Source: Euglena gracilis
Lineage: Eukaryota > Euglenida > Euglenophyceae > Euglenales
Assembly (NCBI GenBank): GCA_039621445.1
Contig: CP154954.1
Span: 60,447,858 to 60,511,857, forward strand
Reading direction: 5' to 3'
Length of the DNA: 64,000 bases
Shown: in pieces, positions 24,701 through 34,800 of the stretch
How the letters are laid out: every line of letters begins with the position of its first letter
Numbering within the stretch: the stretch's first letter is position 1
The notes under the pieces: generated by a model
What the model was told of the DNA's origin: nothing
The model's input: only the letters and a program-made list of their open reading frames with translations
The model's database searches: none
Translations under genes and position numbers: made by a program

Positions 24701-24947
24701 TCCGGACCACCCCCCCCCCTCCTCTCCTTATATCGAACCCTGTCCATGAGTCACGGCCCCAGGTCGGGCCCAGCTCCAGATGGGTCGGCCAAAAGAGCCA
24801 ACAGCTTCAGTTCTTGTCCCCGGCAGGGGAAGGGGCTGATCCCCCCTGGGGTTGTTGAGCAACCCCCCTGGGGTTGTTGAGCAACCCCCCGACGGTGTCC
24901 ACTGGTGTATTCCTGGCGTCCCTGATGTCTGGGCCGAGGCTGCGTAC
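15567..24947 (+). CDS. TBL-like PC-esterase paralogue B, lacks a terminal exon
   Basis: Same family as A. Exons in order: signal anchor 15,567-15,725; 16,532-16,638; WRWRP 17,233-17,332; GDS 17,552-17,602; 18,678-18,804; GEQHW 19,299-19,535; 20,834-20,928; VVWLTGSP 21,935-22,006; HFTRPWY 22,854-22,944; 23,447-23,558; SYLNITGLS 23,807-23,861; DAHVMFSKN 23,970-24,041; HWCIPGVPDVW 24,882-24,947. Catalytic Ser (GDS), Asp and His (D-G-V-H) are all present. A type II Golgi enzyme modifying wall or surface glycans is the family expectation. The exon equivalent to AHLLFTLIC is missing, because the tandem junction falls in the preceding intron. B may therefore be truncated or splice into C. Confidence 0.8.
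15908..16195. mobile_element. CATAGATTCA-family TIR element in TBL-B
   Basis: Starts CATAGATTCATTTAGC and ends GCTAAGTATATCTATG. The flanks are CTTCCCAC and CTTCCTAC (7 of 8). The same insertion is at 26,164-26,460 in the second unit, so it predates the duplication. The interior is dominated by G runs. Confidence 0.75.
16532..16638 (+). CDS. TBL-B PMR5N-like exon
   Basis: Reads QWYVWEMADGMWVLDTLD, then LWSPADCTHYRFCPG. Plant TBL proteins have G.WV.D......Y....CPF...F.C here, before the WRWQP motif. The donor GTGAGC at 16,639 is strong and in phase with the acceptor at 17,233. Confidence 0.75.
17233..17332 (+). CDS. TBL-B WRWRPHGC exon
   Basis: Reads NLPLLCRGRNLTRWRWRP, then HGCRLPPFNRSAVQQ. 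This is the diagnostic plant WRWQPxxCxLPRF signature. Joining to the next exon at the GCAGCAGT direct repeat keeps exactly 21 residues from the Phe of PPF to the Ser of GDS, as I recall for plant members. Confidence 0.85.
17333..17551. mobile_element. CAGGGG...CCCCTG element acting as an intron of TBL-B
   Basis: A 219-bp segment beginning CAGGGGTTTCTTTTTTTG and ending TCTTAAAAAAGCCCCTG, flanked on both sides by GCAGCAGT (17,325-17,332 and 17,552-17,559, 8 of 8). The interior carries a GGCGCCGAAGGCGCC palindrome and TTTTTCGCGATTTTTGGCC, shared with 34,590-34,760 and 48,032-48,470. It is duplicated at 27,578-27,798, again with GCAGCAGT on both sides. GT-AG splicing would also be in frame, with two or three residues lost. 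Confidence 0.85.
17552..17602 (+). CDS. TBL-B GDS nucleophile exon
   Basis: Reads CLGGRPVHIVGDSAP. RPVHIVGDS matches the KRLMFVGDS of plant TBL proteins; its Ser is the expected nucleophile. The usual LSR after GDS is not kept. The next exon (18,678) joins in frame at a shared GCCCC, giving GDSAPILAQLFQSLNCL. Confidence 0.8.
18678..18804 (+). CDS. TBL-B post-GDS helix exon
   Basis: Reads ILAQLFQSLNCLAPRAP, then TRTQYLVDFEEAAARTRL. Corresponds to RNQWESLLCML of plant members and to the exon of A at 1,523-1,776. The donor TGGG|GTGTTC is plausible. Confidence 0.8.
19299..19535 (+). CDS. TBL-B GEQHW-block exon
   Basis: After GCATTCAG the frame opens with a basic Gly/Pro linker, then RRPLLVTLDLARPAAALR, then APAVLVVGGGEQHWLGDH. 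VLVVGGGEQHW is the counterpart of the plant VLVFNTGHWW block. Very G+C-rich. The chosen donor (GCC|GTTCAC) is in phase with the acceptor at 20,834. Confidence 0.8.
19736..20234. mobile_element. 499-bp TIR element present only in TBL-B
   Basis: Starts CAGGGGGGGGGATTGATATC and ends GATATCAATTCCCCCCCCCT. Flanks are GATGGAAT at 19,728-19,735 and 20,235-20,242. The second unit has a single GATGGAAT at 30,021-30,028 and no element, a clean empty site. The interior has CCGCAATTT-type arrays near both ends and no coding capacity, so it is non-autonomous. A fragment of the same 5' end is at 62,251. Confidence 0.92.
20834..20928 (+). CDS. TBL-B helix exon (GDMEAAFAQAAHTAMQFVN)
   Basis: Reads GSGTRLIHTLGDMEAAF, then AQAAHTAMQFVNR, aligned with the first half of the A exon at 6,973-7,116. 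The right end is uncertain. Joining at AAC gives FVNRSL, matching FVNHSL of A. A GC donor (ACGAG|GCTTCC) is the alternative. Confidence 0.75.
21140..21900. repeat. TAGTAATATTATAG-type AT arrays
   Basis: AT-rich tandem text built from GTATAGTAATA and TATACTATTATACTA words flanks the TTGTCTAAGCACC element. The array on its right is over 200 bp longer in unit 1 than in unit 2. Confidence 0.75.
21294..21691. mobile_element. TIR element with TTGTCTAAGCACC ends
   Basis: The left end reads AGTACCTCCCCCCCCC then TTGTCTAAGCACCACG. The right end reads GGTGCTTAGACAAGGGGG then AGGGGAGGTAGT, an extended inverted repeat. Both ends also carry GGTTCTTACCCATCTTTT. The same element is at about 31,107-31,490. 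I cannot place the target duplication in the AT-rich flanks. Confidence 0.7.
21935..22006 (+). CDS. TBL-B VVWLTGSP exon
   Basis: Reads SLTWTLPAARPARVVWLTGSP. Matches GVQVVWVTGSP of A and the T-x-S-P strand of plant members. The 3' border is uncertain; several GC donors are possible and an in-frame TGA follows at about 22,028. Confidence 0.75.
22854..22944 (+). CDS. TBL-B HFTRPWY exon
   Basis: Reads GSPRGHFTRPWYDQPPTC, then NHTTPSLAGRAW, ending at a good GTGAGG donor. Corresponds to HF..G.W..GG.C of plant members. Confidence 0.75.
23447..23558 (+). CDS. TBL-B helix exon (YPILQRLAGTVATAS)
   Basis: Reads LLPGLPATYPILQRLAGT, then VATASATYGQ. Aligned with the A exon at 8,672-8,780. Border phases do not fit their neighbours under simple GT-AG rules. 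Confidence 0.65.
23807..23861 (+). CDS. TBL-B SYLNITGLS exon
   Basis: Reads PVRGFSYLNITGLSAASF, aligned with A at 9,942-10,055. The AG used here (GGGCAG at 23,801-23,806) is GGGCGG in copy C. Confidence 0.75.
23970..24041 (+). CDS. TBL-B DAHVMFSKN exon
   Basis: Reads ACLAFRRDAHVMFSKN, then RRQPVVDC, up to GTCCGG. Plant members read LRKDGHPSxY here, before the D-x-x-H block. Confidence 0.8.
24344..24742. mobile_element. 399-bp TIR element present only in TBL-B
   Basis: Starts CAGGGTTCGATATAAGG and ends CCTTATATCGAACCCTG, with TCCATGAG on both sides (24,336-24,343 and 24,743-24,750, 8 of 8). Copy C has one TCCATGAG (34,028-34,035) and no element. The interior is G/C runs plus a CGGCGCTTTGCGCCG palindrome. 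There is no open frame worth naming. Related copies: 8,008-8,350, 46,950-47,225, and a 5' end at 60,984. Confidence 0.95.
24882..24947 (+). CDS. TBL-B catalytic His exon
   Basis: Reads QPPDGVHWCIPGVPDVWA, then EAAY. D-G-V-H supplies the Asp and His of the triad. A GT-AG join (24,042 to 24,881) is in frame. In unit 1 the sequence before it is a tandem copy (GGGGTTGTTGAGCAACCCCC twice) that is single in unit 2. Confidence 0.85.
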
Positions 24948-25819
24948 ACTGCACCTGCACACTGCGGTCTCTGCGACTTTGTGAGAAGCAGGACAAGCGC
25001 GATATCCCGGCCTGGGTCGAGAGGAAGGGCCTTCTTTGTCATTCATTTATTTAAATTTCCAAAAAAAGCAGTCGGCGTTGCTTTCGCTGCCGCAACGTCT
25101 CGCAAGAAATCCAGAGCCATCCGCACTTGAACAAGCTTGATCAGTGTCAGGCTGGATCAGTCAGGGGATGTGGCTGGAAGTTTCGGTCAGTCGGATTTCC
25201 GCATTGGCACTGCTGCTCCCGATGCTGCGGCCTCAATTTACCGAAAGCTAAGCCAGCAAATTTTGGGTCGAATTTTGCATAAACAGAAGTTTTTTGGGTG
25301 TTTTTTTTCCTTCCAGTTTTTGGTTCTTTGGTACCCAGTTTGACCCTGTGTTGGGCCGAGTTCCATGAGGGGGAGGGAGTCAACCAGCCTTCTTCCATCC
25401 AGCCAAATTTTCCAACCCCAGGGGTTCCTTAAGCAACGCTCTGGTCCCTGTCACAATCTTGTCACAAAACATGATCATCCGCTGGGTAAGAAGTCTTGTT
25501 AGCAGGCAATCTGCATTTTTTTTTTTCAGGAAGGGTGCTGTGGATAATGAAAAGCACAACGACTGTCCCCACATGTCCGCCAAGCTTATCTCTTTTATTT
25601 TTTGCAACTTTTCCTGAGGTCATTTGCTTCAAGACAGTGGCGTTTTGGGCAACACAACGCCTGTTCTTTTTTTTTTTTTTATTTTTATGGCTGTTTCGAG
25701 AAGCAACAGGCGAGAGAAGAATCAGCGAGAAAGCGACCTGAAAGGTTGCAAATTGGCACACCCAACCTCAAGAATGCGGCAACCTTCCCTGAGCGACGCC
25801 TTCCCTCCAGGGGCATCAC

Positions 25820-28800
25820 ATGGCATGGCCCAGGCTTGCGGGCCACTTCTTTGTTGTGCTTGTCTTTCTCTTTCCCTTCTTATTTGATGTCGTCGCCGGT
25901 GGCCTTCCCTTCTGCCGGCACCCGCAACACCATACCATTGCTGCAACCTCCCTCAGATACAGGCTTGTGCTTAGTCGGGTGCCCACCCTACGGGGGGGGG
26001 GGGGGTGCTAGAGGCAGGCACCCCATAGCCTCCCTCCCCCCCCAGTCAGTAAGCACAAGCCTGCTCAGATATTTTTGAGGTTGGTGACCTGGTAGGGCGA
26101 CCTGATGGACATCTCAAAAAATTTCGGCGGTTTTGTGCTGAAAATTTTGACATGACTTCCCACCATAGATTCATTTAGCACCCGTGTGACGGGGGGTGGG
26201 TGGGTTGGGGCCCTGGAACCCCCCCCGGGCCCCCCCGGGGGGGGGGGGGGCGGATGCGCTGTGGGTCAGGTTTTTGCATGGCCGAAGGCTGGGCCGTAAA
26301 ATTTTCTTCAAGGATTTTCGGCCGATTTTGGCTGCATTTTGGACGGGTGGCTCGTGGGGGGGGGTTCGTGGGTGGGTGGGTGGGTGGGTGGGGGGGGTTC
26401 AAAAAAAAGTGGGTGGGTTGGGCGGGGAAGGGTTCCTGGGGGCCGCTAAGTATATCTATGCTTCCTACACGTGTGATTTGTGCTTTTAATTTGTTTTCGG
26501 ATTCTAAACCCCCTCCCAAATAACACCCCCCCCCAAATAACCCCCCCCCCCTCGGGGGCCGATTTCGAGCGCCCAAATAACACCCCCCCCCCGTTTTCCT
26601 TTGGTTTTCCATGTAAGAATAACGCCCCCAAATAACCCACCCCCCCCCCATGGGGCCCCAGTTCGGGTGCCCAAATTACACACCGGGGGGGGGTGTTATT
26701 TGGGAGGGGGGTTTACTCAAACAATTTGTCTGACAATTTTTGCACAAGGAGGTGCTTGCTTGTCTTTGTTGTTGTTGTTTTTTTGGAAGCGCAATGGTAT
26801 GTCTGGGAGATGGCAGACGGTATGTGGGTTTTGGACACGCTGGACGAGCATCTCTGGAGCCCTGCAGATTGCACACACTACCGGTTTTGTCCAGGAGTGA
26901 GCTGTCCCACACGCATGTGCGTCTGTGTTTCTGTATCTTTGTGTCTTCGTGTGCTTGTCCGCACCCATACGCCGCTTGCAATCCACAAATCTTTGTGTGC
27001 TGCCCATAATGATGTTCAAGAAAACCAATTGACCTGAATGCCCTGGTCAACTGTCGTCGCCGCATACGGCGGCACCGTCTCGACATCACACAAAAAGCTG
27101 AAAATCGCCCCTTACCACCTTTACGTGCCCCCCCCCCCCCAACAAAGTAGCCACATGGCACGACAAACTCTTTAAATTCATTTTTTGTATTGTTCCCCCA
27201 ACGCTGCTATCTGACCGATCGCTAGAGATGGAATGAGAGGACAATCCAACCAAACAATCAAGATGTGGTTCTTTGACAAAGACATTATTTTTTGTGTGGC
27301 ACACGGTGTAAATGCTCAGGCCAACACTCTGGCCTTCATTGCTGTGGCTGGAGACGCCCCAGGGAACGGGGGTGTCGTTAGTGGCACGAACACACGAGTT
27401 AATCAGAACCACTGCCAGACTCTTCACGCGCATGCAAGACAACGTTCGCGAGACAGCGTTGCACCCCCCCCCCCGAGAACCTGCCCCTGCTCTGCCGGGG
27501 CCGTAACCTCACTCGGTGGCGATGGCGGCCGCACGGCTGCCGGCTGCCTCCGTTCAACCGCAGCGCGGTGCAGCAGTCAGGGGTTTCTTTTTTTGTCTTG
27601 GACCCTGGGGGGGATAGGGCGGGTGGGTCCGGCCGAGCCCTCCCCCCCCCCCTGGGGGGTCCCCAAGGGGGGATATACTTTTCGGCGCCGAAGGCGCCGA
27701 AATTTTTTGAAAAAGGTGCTATTTTTAGCATTTTTCGCGATTTTTGGCCATTTTCAATGAAAATTGAGTGGATCCCCCCGGTCTTAAAAAAAACCCTGGC
27801 AGCAGTGCCTGGGGGGCAGACCAGTGCACATCGTTGGGGACTCAGCCCCAGCTGGCCTCCTCCCCCAGGGGGAGGTCCCTCCAGCTCAAATGTCCTGATG
27901 GCAAACCCCAAACGGCGTTAGGAAATGAGAAGTGGCGTCGAGTCATGCGGGGGGTGAGAGGCAGGGCTGTATCTCCGAATCCCGATACCTTCTGCCTTAT
28001 GGGTGGTGGGGGGTTGTCCAACCCCCCCACCAGGTTTTCCTGCATTTCCAGGTGCCAATTTTCGGTCTAACATGGCATAAAATGGCCTGGAAAAATTCTG
28101 TTGCCTAATCTTTTTTGCCTGCAATAAATTCCTATTCGGAATTCCTCCGCGGGTGTGCATTTCAGCATTGCAAACTCAAGCAAAATAAGTTGGATATTTT
28201 GCATATCGAATTTTTTTGGGGGGGAGAAGCCAAAGTCTGAAAATTGAAAATGGCAAATTTTCGGGACGGAAAGGACACCCTGCAGATTTGAAGCAACAGA
28301 CCCAACAATAAGACACGGGCAGGTAGGGGTTATTCTACCTGCATCTGTGATGTTCGCCGGCCTGCCCAGTTTACTGCCAGGATTCGTGGAACCAACATTA
28401 ACGTTTTTGAGAATATCAGCTCTCAGCTTAAAACCTTCCACCTTCTTCACTTTTTTTGCCTGCAATGTTCGTGCTGGGCTGTGCCATATCCAGAGCCCTG
28501 CTTGTGTCATTTGGTCCCACTCCATTGGGGTTGGGGTTGGGGAGCTGTATGGGTCGGACCACCTGGGTCGACCCCCCACCCCACTACAGCAACAAGCAAG
28601 GAAAGATTTGAGCTAGAAATCGGTGGCCCGGGAATACAGGAAGGCCTCGACCCCGACCTGCCACCCCCCATAGAGTTTCAGGGATTCCCTAAGGCTTCTT
28701 GTCTGTTTATGGCGGGCGCTAACTTCGCAGGTGGCCCATTTTGTCCAGTTTGGGGTCCGACCCCCCCAGGCTTTCCGGTATTCCCGGGCCACCAATTTTC

Positions 28801-31800
28801 AGCTCAATTTTTTTGTTCGTTGTTGTGGTGGGTTCGACCCCCCACCTCCCGACCCCCCCCCCAACCAGGCGTTCCCTGACAGCCCGGGTCAGGGTTGGCC
28901 CCCCCCCCCCCCCCCCCCCCGGAGGCAGGCTGGCCCCCATCCTGGCGCAGCTGTTCCAGTCCCTGAACTGCCTGGCCCCCCGGGCGCCTGCCTACACCCG
29001 CACCCAGTACCTGGTGGACTTCGAGGAGGCCGCGGCCCGGACCCGGCTGCCCCCCTGGGGTGTTCCACCGCCTCCGGTGGGAAACAGAAAGTCGTTTTTT
29101 TCCGGCTGTGTAAACTCTCCGGAGCTCTTGAAGGGATTTGTGTGCATTTTGCAGTTTGCTTGTTTGCTTGCATTTCTTTTGCTTTTTTTGTGTTGCACAT
29201 TTGTTGAAGTGCCATCTTACCCTCGTTTTTTGGGTGGTTGCCGTTCATCTGTTAGATTTATTATCATTTTATTTACTATTTTGCTTTTTTTGAAGCTTTT
29301 AAGGAAGTTCAAGGCATTCTGGCGAAAAGAATATCCATGGCATTTTGGGTTTTATTTTAAGGTTTTCAAAGATGCCTTGAACATCAAGGAGGGGCAAACA
29401 ACGAATATCAGAAACCCTTGGATCTTCAAGGAGGCCCCAACGATTTTTCGAAAAGGAAAGGCCAGGCAAAACATCAGTACAAAAAAATTCCCGGAATTGG
29501 AGTCAGCCCGGGGACAACAACACATGAACCGCTTCCCACCCCCCCGGCATTCAGGTGCCTCTCCCCGCCGGGCGCCGGACCGCAGCCAAGAAGGGCGGCA
29601 AGCCGGCCCCGGGCGGGCGGCGGCCCCTCCTCGTGACGCTCGACCTCGCCCGGCCGGCCGCGGCGCTGCGGGCGGCGGTGCGGGCGGCGCCGGCGGTGCT
29701 GGTGGTCGGCGGCGGGGAGCAGCACTGGCTTGGAGACCACGGCCTGGGACTGCTCCGGCTGGGGGGCCGCCGCCCCAACGGACTATCCGCCGTTCACTGG
29801 CCCGGGAATCTGTCACCTCCCCCCTTAATGAATGCCGGTTGCAGACAATTGTCATTTCTATGTGTTCAGTTACAAAATGGTGTTGGTGGAGTCAAGCCTC
29901 TGAAATTAGTGTGTATATTTATTGGACCATGTCCAGGAGCGCCCATCAACATCCTTCAGCAAAAGATGAACAGATGACAAGTAGAATCTGCAGGGGGTCT
30001 GCGACAATTTTTGGGTTATGGATGGAATAGGGTTAGGGTTAGGAGTTCGACCTAACTTTCGGCCCAACTTATAGGCGGGTGTTAGGCGTCCAAGTCAGGC
30101 CTAAAGTTGGCCGAATTCCTAACCTCAACCTACTCCATCCATAACGCAAAAAATAAATTGGACCCCCCCCCCTGGAGATCCTGCTTGCCCCCCCCGGGGG
30201 GGGGGGGGCAAGCAGGATCTTGCTGCCCAGCAACCTTCCATATACTCCTCCCAAAGAGCCTTCCCTGGGGAGGGTCCGTCGAGTGGGTACCCCTCCAAGG
30301 CAGGGGTTTCCTCCTTCTCTTCGGCACAAGGTGCCAACCCCTCAGGTTTGTACCCCGGAATGAACCCTCTGGGTGTGTCCTCACCCCTCTGTTGCGGGGG
30401 CCGAAAATGAGCGTTTTTTGACCCGCCAGCACCCCGTTTTTGGCCCGAAACCCATTGATTTTGGGTCGAAAACGGGTCAAAAAAGTCGAAAAATCTAAAA
30501 ATCTAAAAAAGTTTTGCCTGAAACGATGTTTTTTTGGCCTCCCGGACCGGGAAAAGCTGTTTTTGAGCCGAAAATGAGCGTTTTTCGACCCGCCTCTGGT
30601 CCCCAACCCAGGCGGGCCCCCAACCCCCGGTCGCGCCAGGGCTCGGGGACTCGGCTGATCCACACCCTGAGCGACATGGAGGCCGCCTTCGCCCAAGCGG
30701 CCCACACCGCCATGCAGTTCATCAACCGGACGAGGCTTCCTTTGAGGGAAGCCCCCCCCCCCCCAGGGCTGCAATGGAAGTCAGGGGGGCGGGGCAATTT
30801 CGACCCCTGGGGGTTTTGGGGTGGCCCAGCATACCCCCCCCCAGCGCCGGTCCCAGCTGTTTTGGGTCTTGTCCCCGGCTGGTTGGTCCGGGCTGGAACC
30901 CGAAACCGACCCCCCCCCAAGAGGGGGTTGTGCCTACAAGAGCACCATAGTATATACTGTATTAGAGTATAGTAGTAATAGTATGTGCTGTATTATGGTA
31001 TAGTAATACTATAGTATGTACTGTATTGTGGTATATATAGTAATATTATAGTATGCACTGCGTTACAGTATAGTAGTACCACTGTATACACCGTGTAATG
31101 GTATAGTACCTCCCCCCCCTTGTCTAAGCACCACGGTTCTTACCCATCTTTTTAAAGGTCATCGTCACGGGGAGGTTTATTTTGTGTGTATTTTTAAGGG
31201 AAGTTTCTCGAAAAGTTCGAAATTTATGCAACTTCTGAGACCTGATTTGGTGAGGTATTGTTGATTTCTGCATCCAAATGTGTGCAAGTTCAACAGTGGA
31301 CCTCCAAAATAAGGGGAATTTTTCCTTTTCGGAGCGAAGCACCGGATTTTTTTTTGCAGTCAAATTTTCACCCCTTGTCTAAGCACCACCCCCCTGGTTC
31401 TTACCCATATTTTGGCAAAAATAAGCACCCCCCCCCCCCCGGTTCTTACCCATCTTTTCCGGCGCTTAGACAAGGGGGGGAGGAGGTAGTATTATAGTAT
31501 ATTATGCTATTCCCCCCCATCCCGGGGGGTTTTGATGAACAGAAGCCTGACCTGGACGCTGCCCACCGCCCGGCCGGCCCGCGTCGTGTGGCTCACCGGC
31601 AGCCCCTCCGCGGCGGCTGCCTGCCCCACCTCTTGCTGAGGTCTGGGCAAGGGGTTGTCCATCCGGAAGAGTACAGTGATGCCCAGGATGCCGTCCGCAT
31701 CAGCAAGAAACACTGCGTGGCCACTCGATGATCAATCATCCCAGTAATCCCACTCAATCATCCCTCTCAATCATCCCAGTAGAATGGCTTGCACTCGCAC

Positions 31801-34800
31801 TTTTGACCTGTCACCGCCTTTGGGTTGTTGTTTTTTGTCAGCTAATTTCCATTTTTTGAAAGAATTGTGTATCCCCATTTCCCCCCCCCCTTCCTCCACC
31901 AATGCCCACCCTTCCTCTACCCTTCCTCCACCCTTCCTCTACCCTTCCTCCACCCTTCCTCCACCCTTCCTCTACCCTTCCTCCACCCTTCTTCCACCCC
32001 CCCCCAAATATAAAAGCCCTCCAAATATAAATCCCCCAATATGGCGCCCTCCCAAATATAAAGCCCCCCTTCAATGTAAAGATTGCCATTCAGGGTAAAG
32101 ACGTAAAAAAACGAGTGAATGTTGAGTAAATGGGTAAGTATTACAAATTCAAACTCAATTTTGGACAAAGATGGCACATTTTTTTGGTAAAAATGGGGAG
32201 TGCAACTCAAATTTTGATATAGGAGTGGTGTTTTATTTCGGCCGAAGGCCGCCAAAGGTCATGGAGGGCACCCAAAACAGTTTTGATCCCCCCAAATATA
32301 AAGCCCCCCCCCCCCCGAGGGTCTTGAAATCCCGCCCAAATATAAAGCCGGGGGCGCTTCATATTTGGGGGAGGATTATGCGCTTGCCTATTCAGTGGTT
32401 ACAAAAAAATGGGGTGTGTTTCAGCCCGCGTGGTAAAATGGCTCTGGCGGGTTTCCCGTCAAACCTTCCCATCCACCCAGTTTCCCAGTTTGATGTCCCG
32501 TGGCATGCAACCCCCGTGCGCGCATACCGCAAACCGGGCAGGGCTCGCCCCGCGGCCACTTCACCCGCCCCTGGTACGACCAACCGCCGACCTGCAACCA
32601 CACCACCCCCTCCCTGGCGGGCAGGGCTTGGCGTGAGGTTGGAGCCAGGCTGAAGTTTTAAGTTGGAGCCGACCTGCCTACATGTGCCTTGGCAGGTCCT
32701 CCAACACACCCACATCCGACTCCCTCCCGGGGGGGGGGGGGGGCAGATGATGACCAAAAATATGATACGTGTGCACTGGGACTCAAGGCACTCCAGAGTC
32801 GAAGATGCCAGAAGCCCGGGAAAACTGCCAAGGAAGCCTTGCCCCAGTGTGTGTCTGCCCAGGCACTGCAGGGCCCTTCCCCCCTGGGGTTGGTCAATCA
32901 CAGCCTGGTTGGAACACAGCGAAAAAGCAATTCTGCCTGCAATCATACAATTCATGAATGATACAGTGACAGTGAGCAGCAGCAAGCACCACAGCCGTGT
33001 CTTCGAGCCTTGCCAAAAAAAAGCGCTCATATACACGTTTGGTGGCCAATAAACCTGACGATTTTGGATTTCACGCCACATTTGGTGGTGTCCCTGTTCT
33101 CTTCGTGCGTGCGCCGTACTTAAAACTGCCCCCACGCCAAAGCCTGCTGCCGGGCCTGCCGGCCACGTACCCCATCCTGCAGCGTCTGGCAGGCACCGTC
33201 GCCACCGCCTCCGCCACGTATGGCCAGGCGCGCCCCGGCGCCCCGGCGTCCAGGGTCCCATGCCCGCACTGGGCTGGTGAAGGCAGTACATGGGCGTCGA
33301 TAAAGCCAGATGGGACCCAGCCCGCGCGGGTGGGGGGGGGTCTCGACTACCCGGTTTCGAGCCAACCCAAATGGTCCGGCCTCTGAACTTGACCTGGACA
33401 CCTGGTCGGGGCGTGAAAAGGGTGAAGTCCGCTGCACCCGAAGGGGTCTTGCATCCAACGCCAGGTCGCCTCCGCCTGTGCTTCAACTCTCAGTGGGCGG
33501 TCCTGTCAGGGGCTTCTCCTACCTGAACATCACCGGCCTCTCCGCCGCGCCTTTCGCTGCCATACCGCCCTGCTCCTTTTTGTTTTAAGTGAAAAATGAC
33601 GCAGATGAAGATGGAGGAAGTGCCTGATCGTTTGAGGCGCCTTCCGGGTGCCGTGCAGTGCCAGGCGTGCCTCGCCTTCCGCCGCGACGCCCACGTGATG
33701 TTCTCCAAGAACCGCCGTCAGCCGGTGGTGGACTGCGTCCGGGAGAGTTGCTTCAGCTGGAGGCGAACTCCCCGGTGGGGGGTCCAGCTTGCCAGCAGCC
33801 TGGATTTTGTAAGCCTGGATCCTTCTCCTTCGCCCACAAGACATCTGAAGTAAAATGCGGATGGATGGTAGCTTTTTATTTACCTGCGGCATGGGCCAAA
33901 ATCTGGCAAAAAAAATCGGCCCATAATGGCTTGTGCAGCCCACACTTCAGGCCAGGGGCTTAAGTTTTTTGAACAATTTGCTGATTTTTTATTTTTTTTG
34001 CGGTTCTGGACAGGAACTAGCAACGTGTCCATGAGGTCCGGCCCAGCTCCAGATGGGTCGGCCAAAAGAGCCAACAGCTTCAGTTTTTGTCCCCGGCAGG
34101 GGAAGGGGTTGATCCCCCCTGGGGTTGTTGAGCAACCCCCCGACGGTGTCCACTGGTGTATTCCTGGCGTCCCTGATGTCTGGGCCGAGGCTGCGTACAC
34201 GCACCCGCACACTGCGGCCTCTGCGACTTTGTGTGAAGAAAGGGCTCGGGGATATGCTTTTCAGCCCTTAGGGGGAAAGTGGAAGAGAGAAGCACGACAA
34301 GCGCGGTATCCCGGCCTGGGTCGGGAGGAAGGTCATGGTCAGGAAGAGGAAGGGCCTTCTTTGTCATTCATTTGTTTCAATTTCCAATAAAAAACAGTCC
34401 GCGTTGCTTTCGGGACACTGAATTATTCCCAATTTGATCGCAAACCTTGAAACAGCCTGTGTCCAGTTGCCCCCCACCCTCGCCCTCCTTCATCACTTGT
34501 TACACATGGAACGTGTGTCATGCTGGTTCTGGCACCTCGGGTGGTTTCCCCCCAGACCAAAACTACTAACTGCAACTGGGTCCGGCTGAGCCCCCCCCCC
34601 CAGGGGGGGTATATGTTTTTTGGCGCCGAAAATTTTTGGGAAAAGTGCTACCCCCTCCCCCGGGGGGTCCTGGGGGACCCACAGCTTTTCCCCGAAAATG
34701 GCCAAAAATCGCGAAAAATGCTTTAAATAGCCCCCTTTTTCAAAAATTTTCGCCGAAAAGTATATCCACAATGTCCAACGTCCGGGGTCTATGGTGTACG

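Larger units (their letters stand above)
14898..34412 (+). repeat. Direct tandem duplication of about 10 kb carrying TBL-B and TBL-C
   Basis: Unit 1 is 14,898-25,083 and unit 2 is 25,084-34,412. Unit 2 restarts at TCGCTGCCGCAACGTCTCGC, exactly as at 14,898. Homology holds to the end of unit 2, interrupted by indels: poly-C/G length changes, two element insertions only in unit 1, an extra AT-rich array only in unit 1 (about 21,690-21,900), and a replaced segment at 25,665-25,745. At the junction (25,084-25,086) only TCG is shared between the outer flanks, pointing to end joining at microhomology. Confidence 0.92.

Noticed and set aside
25660-25745. Copy-C segment with CGCCTGTT/AACAGGCG as a third element insertion
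   Set aside because: No target duplication, and copy B has different sequence there rather than an empty site.
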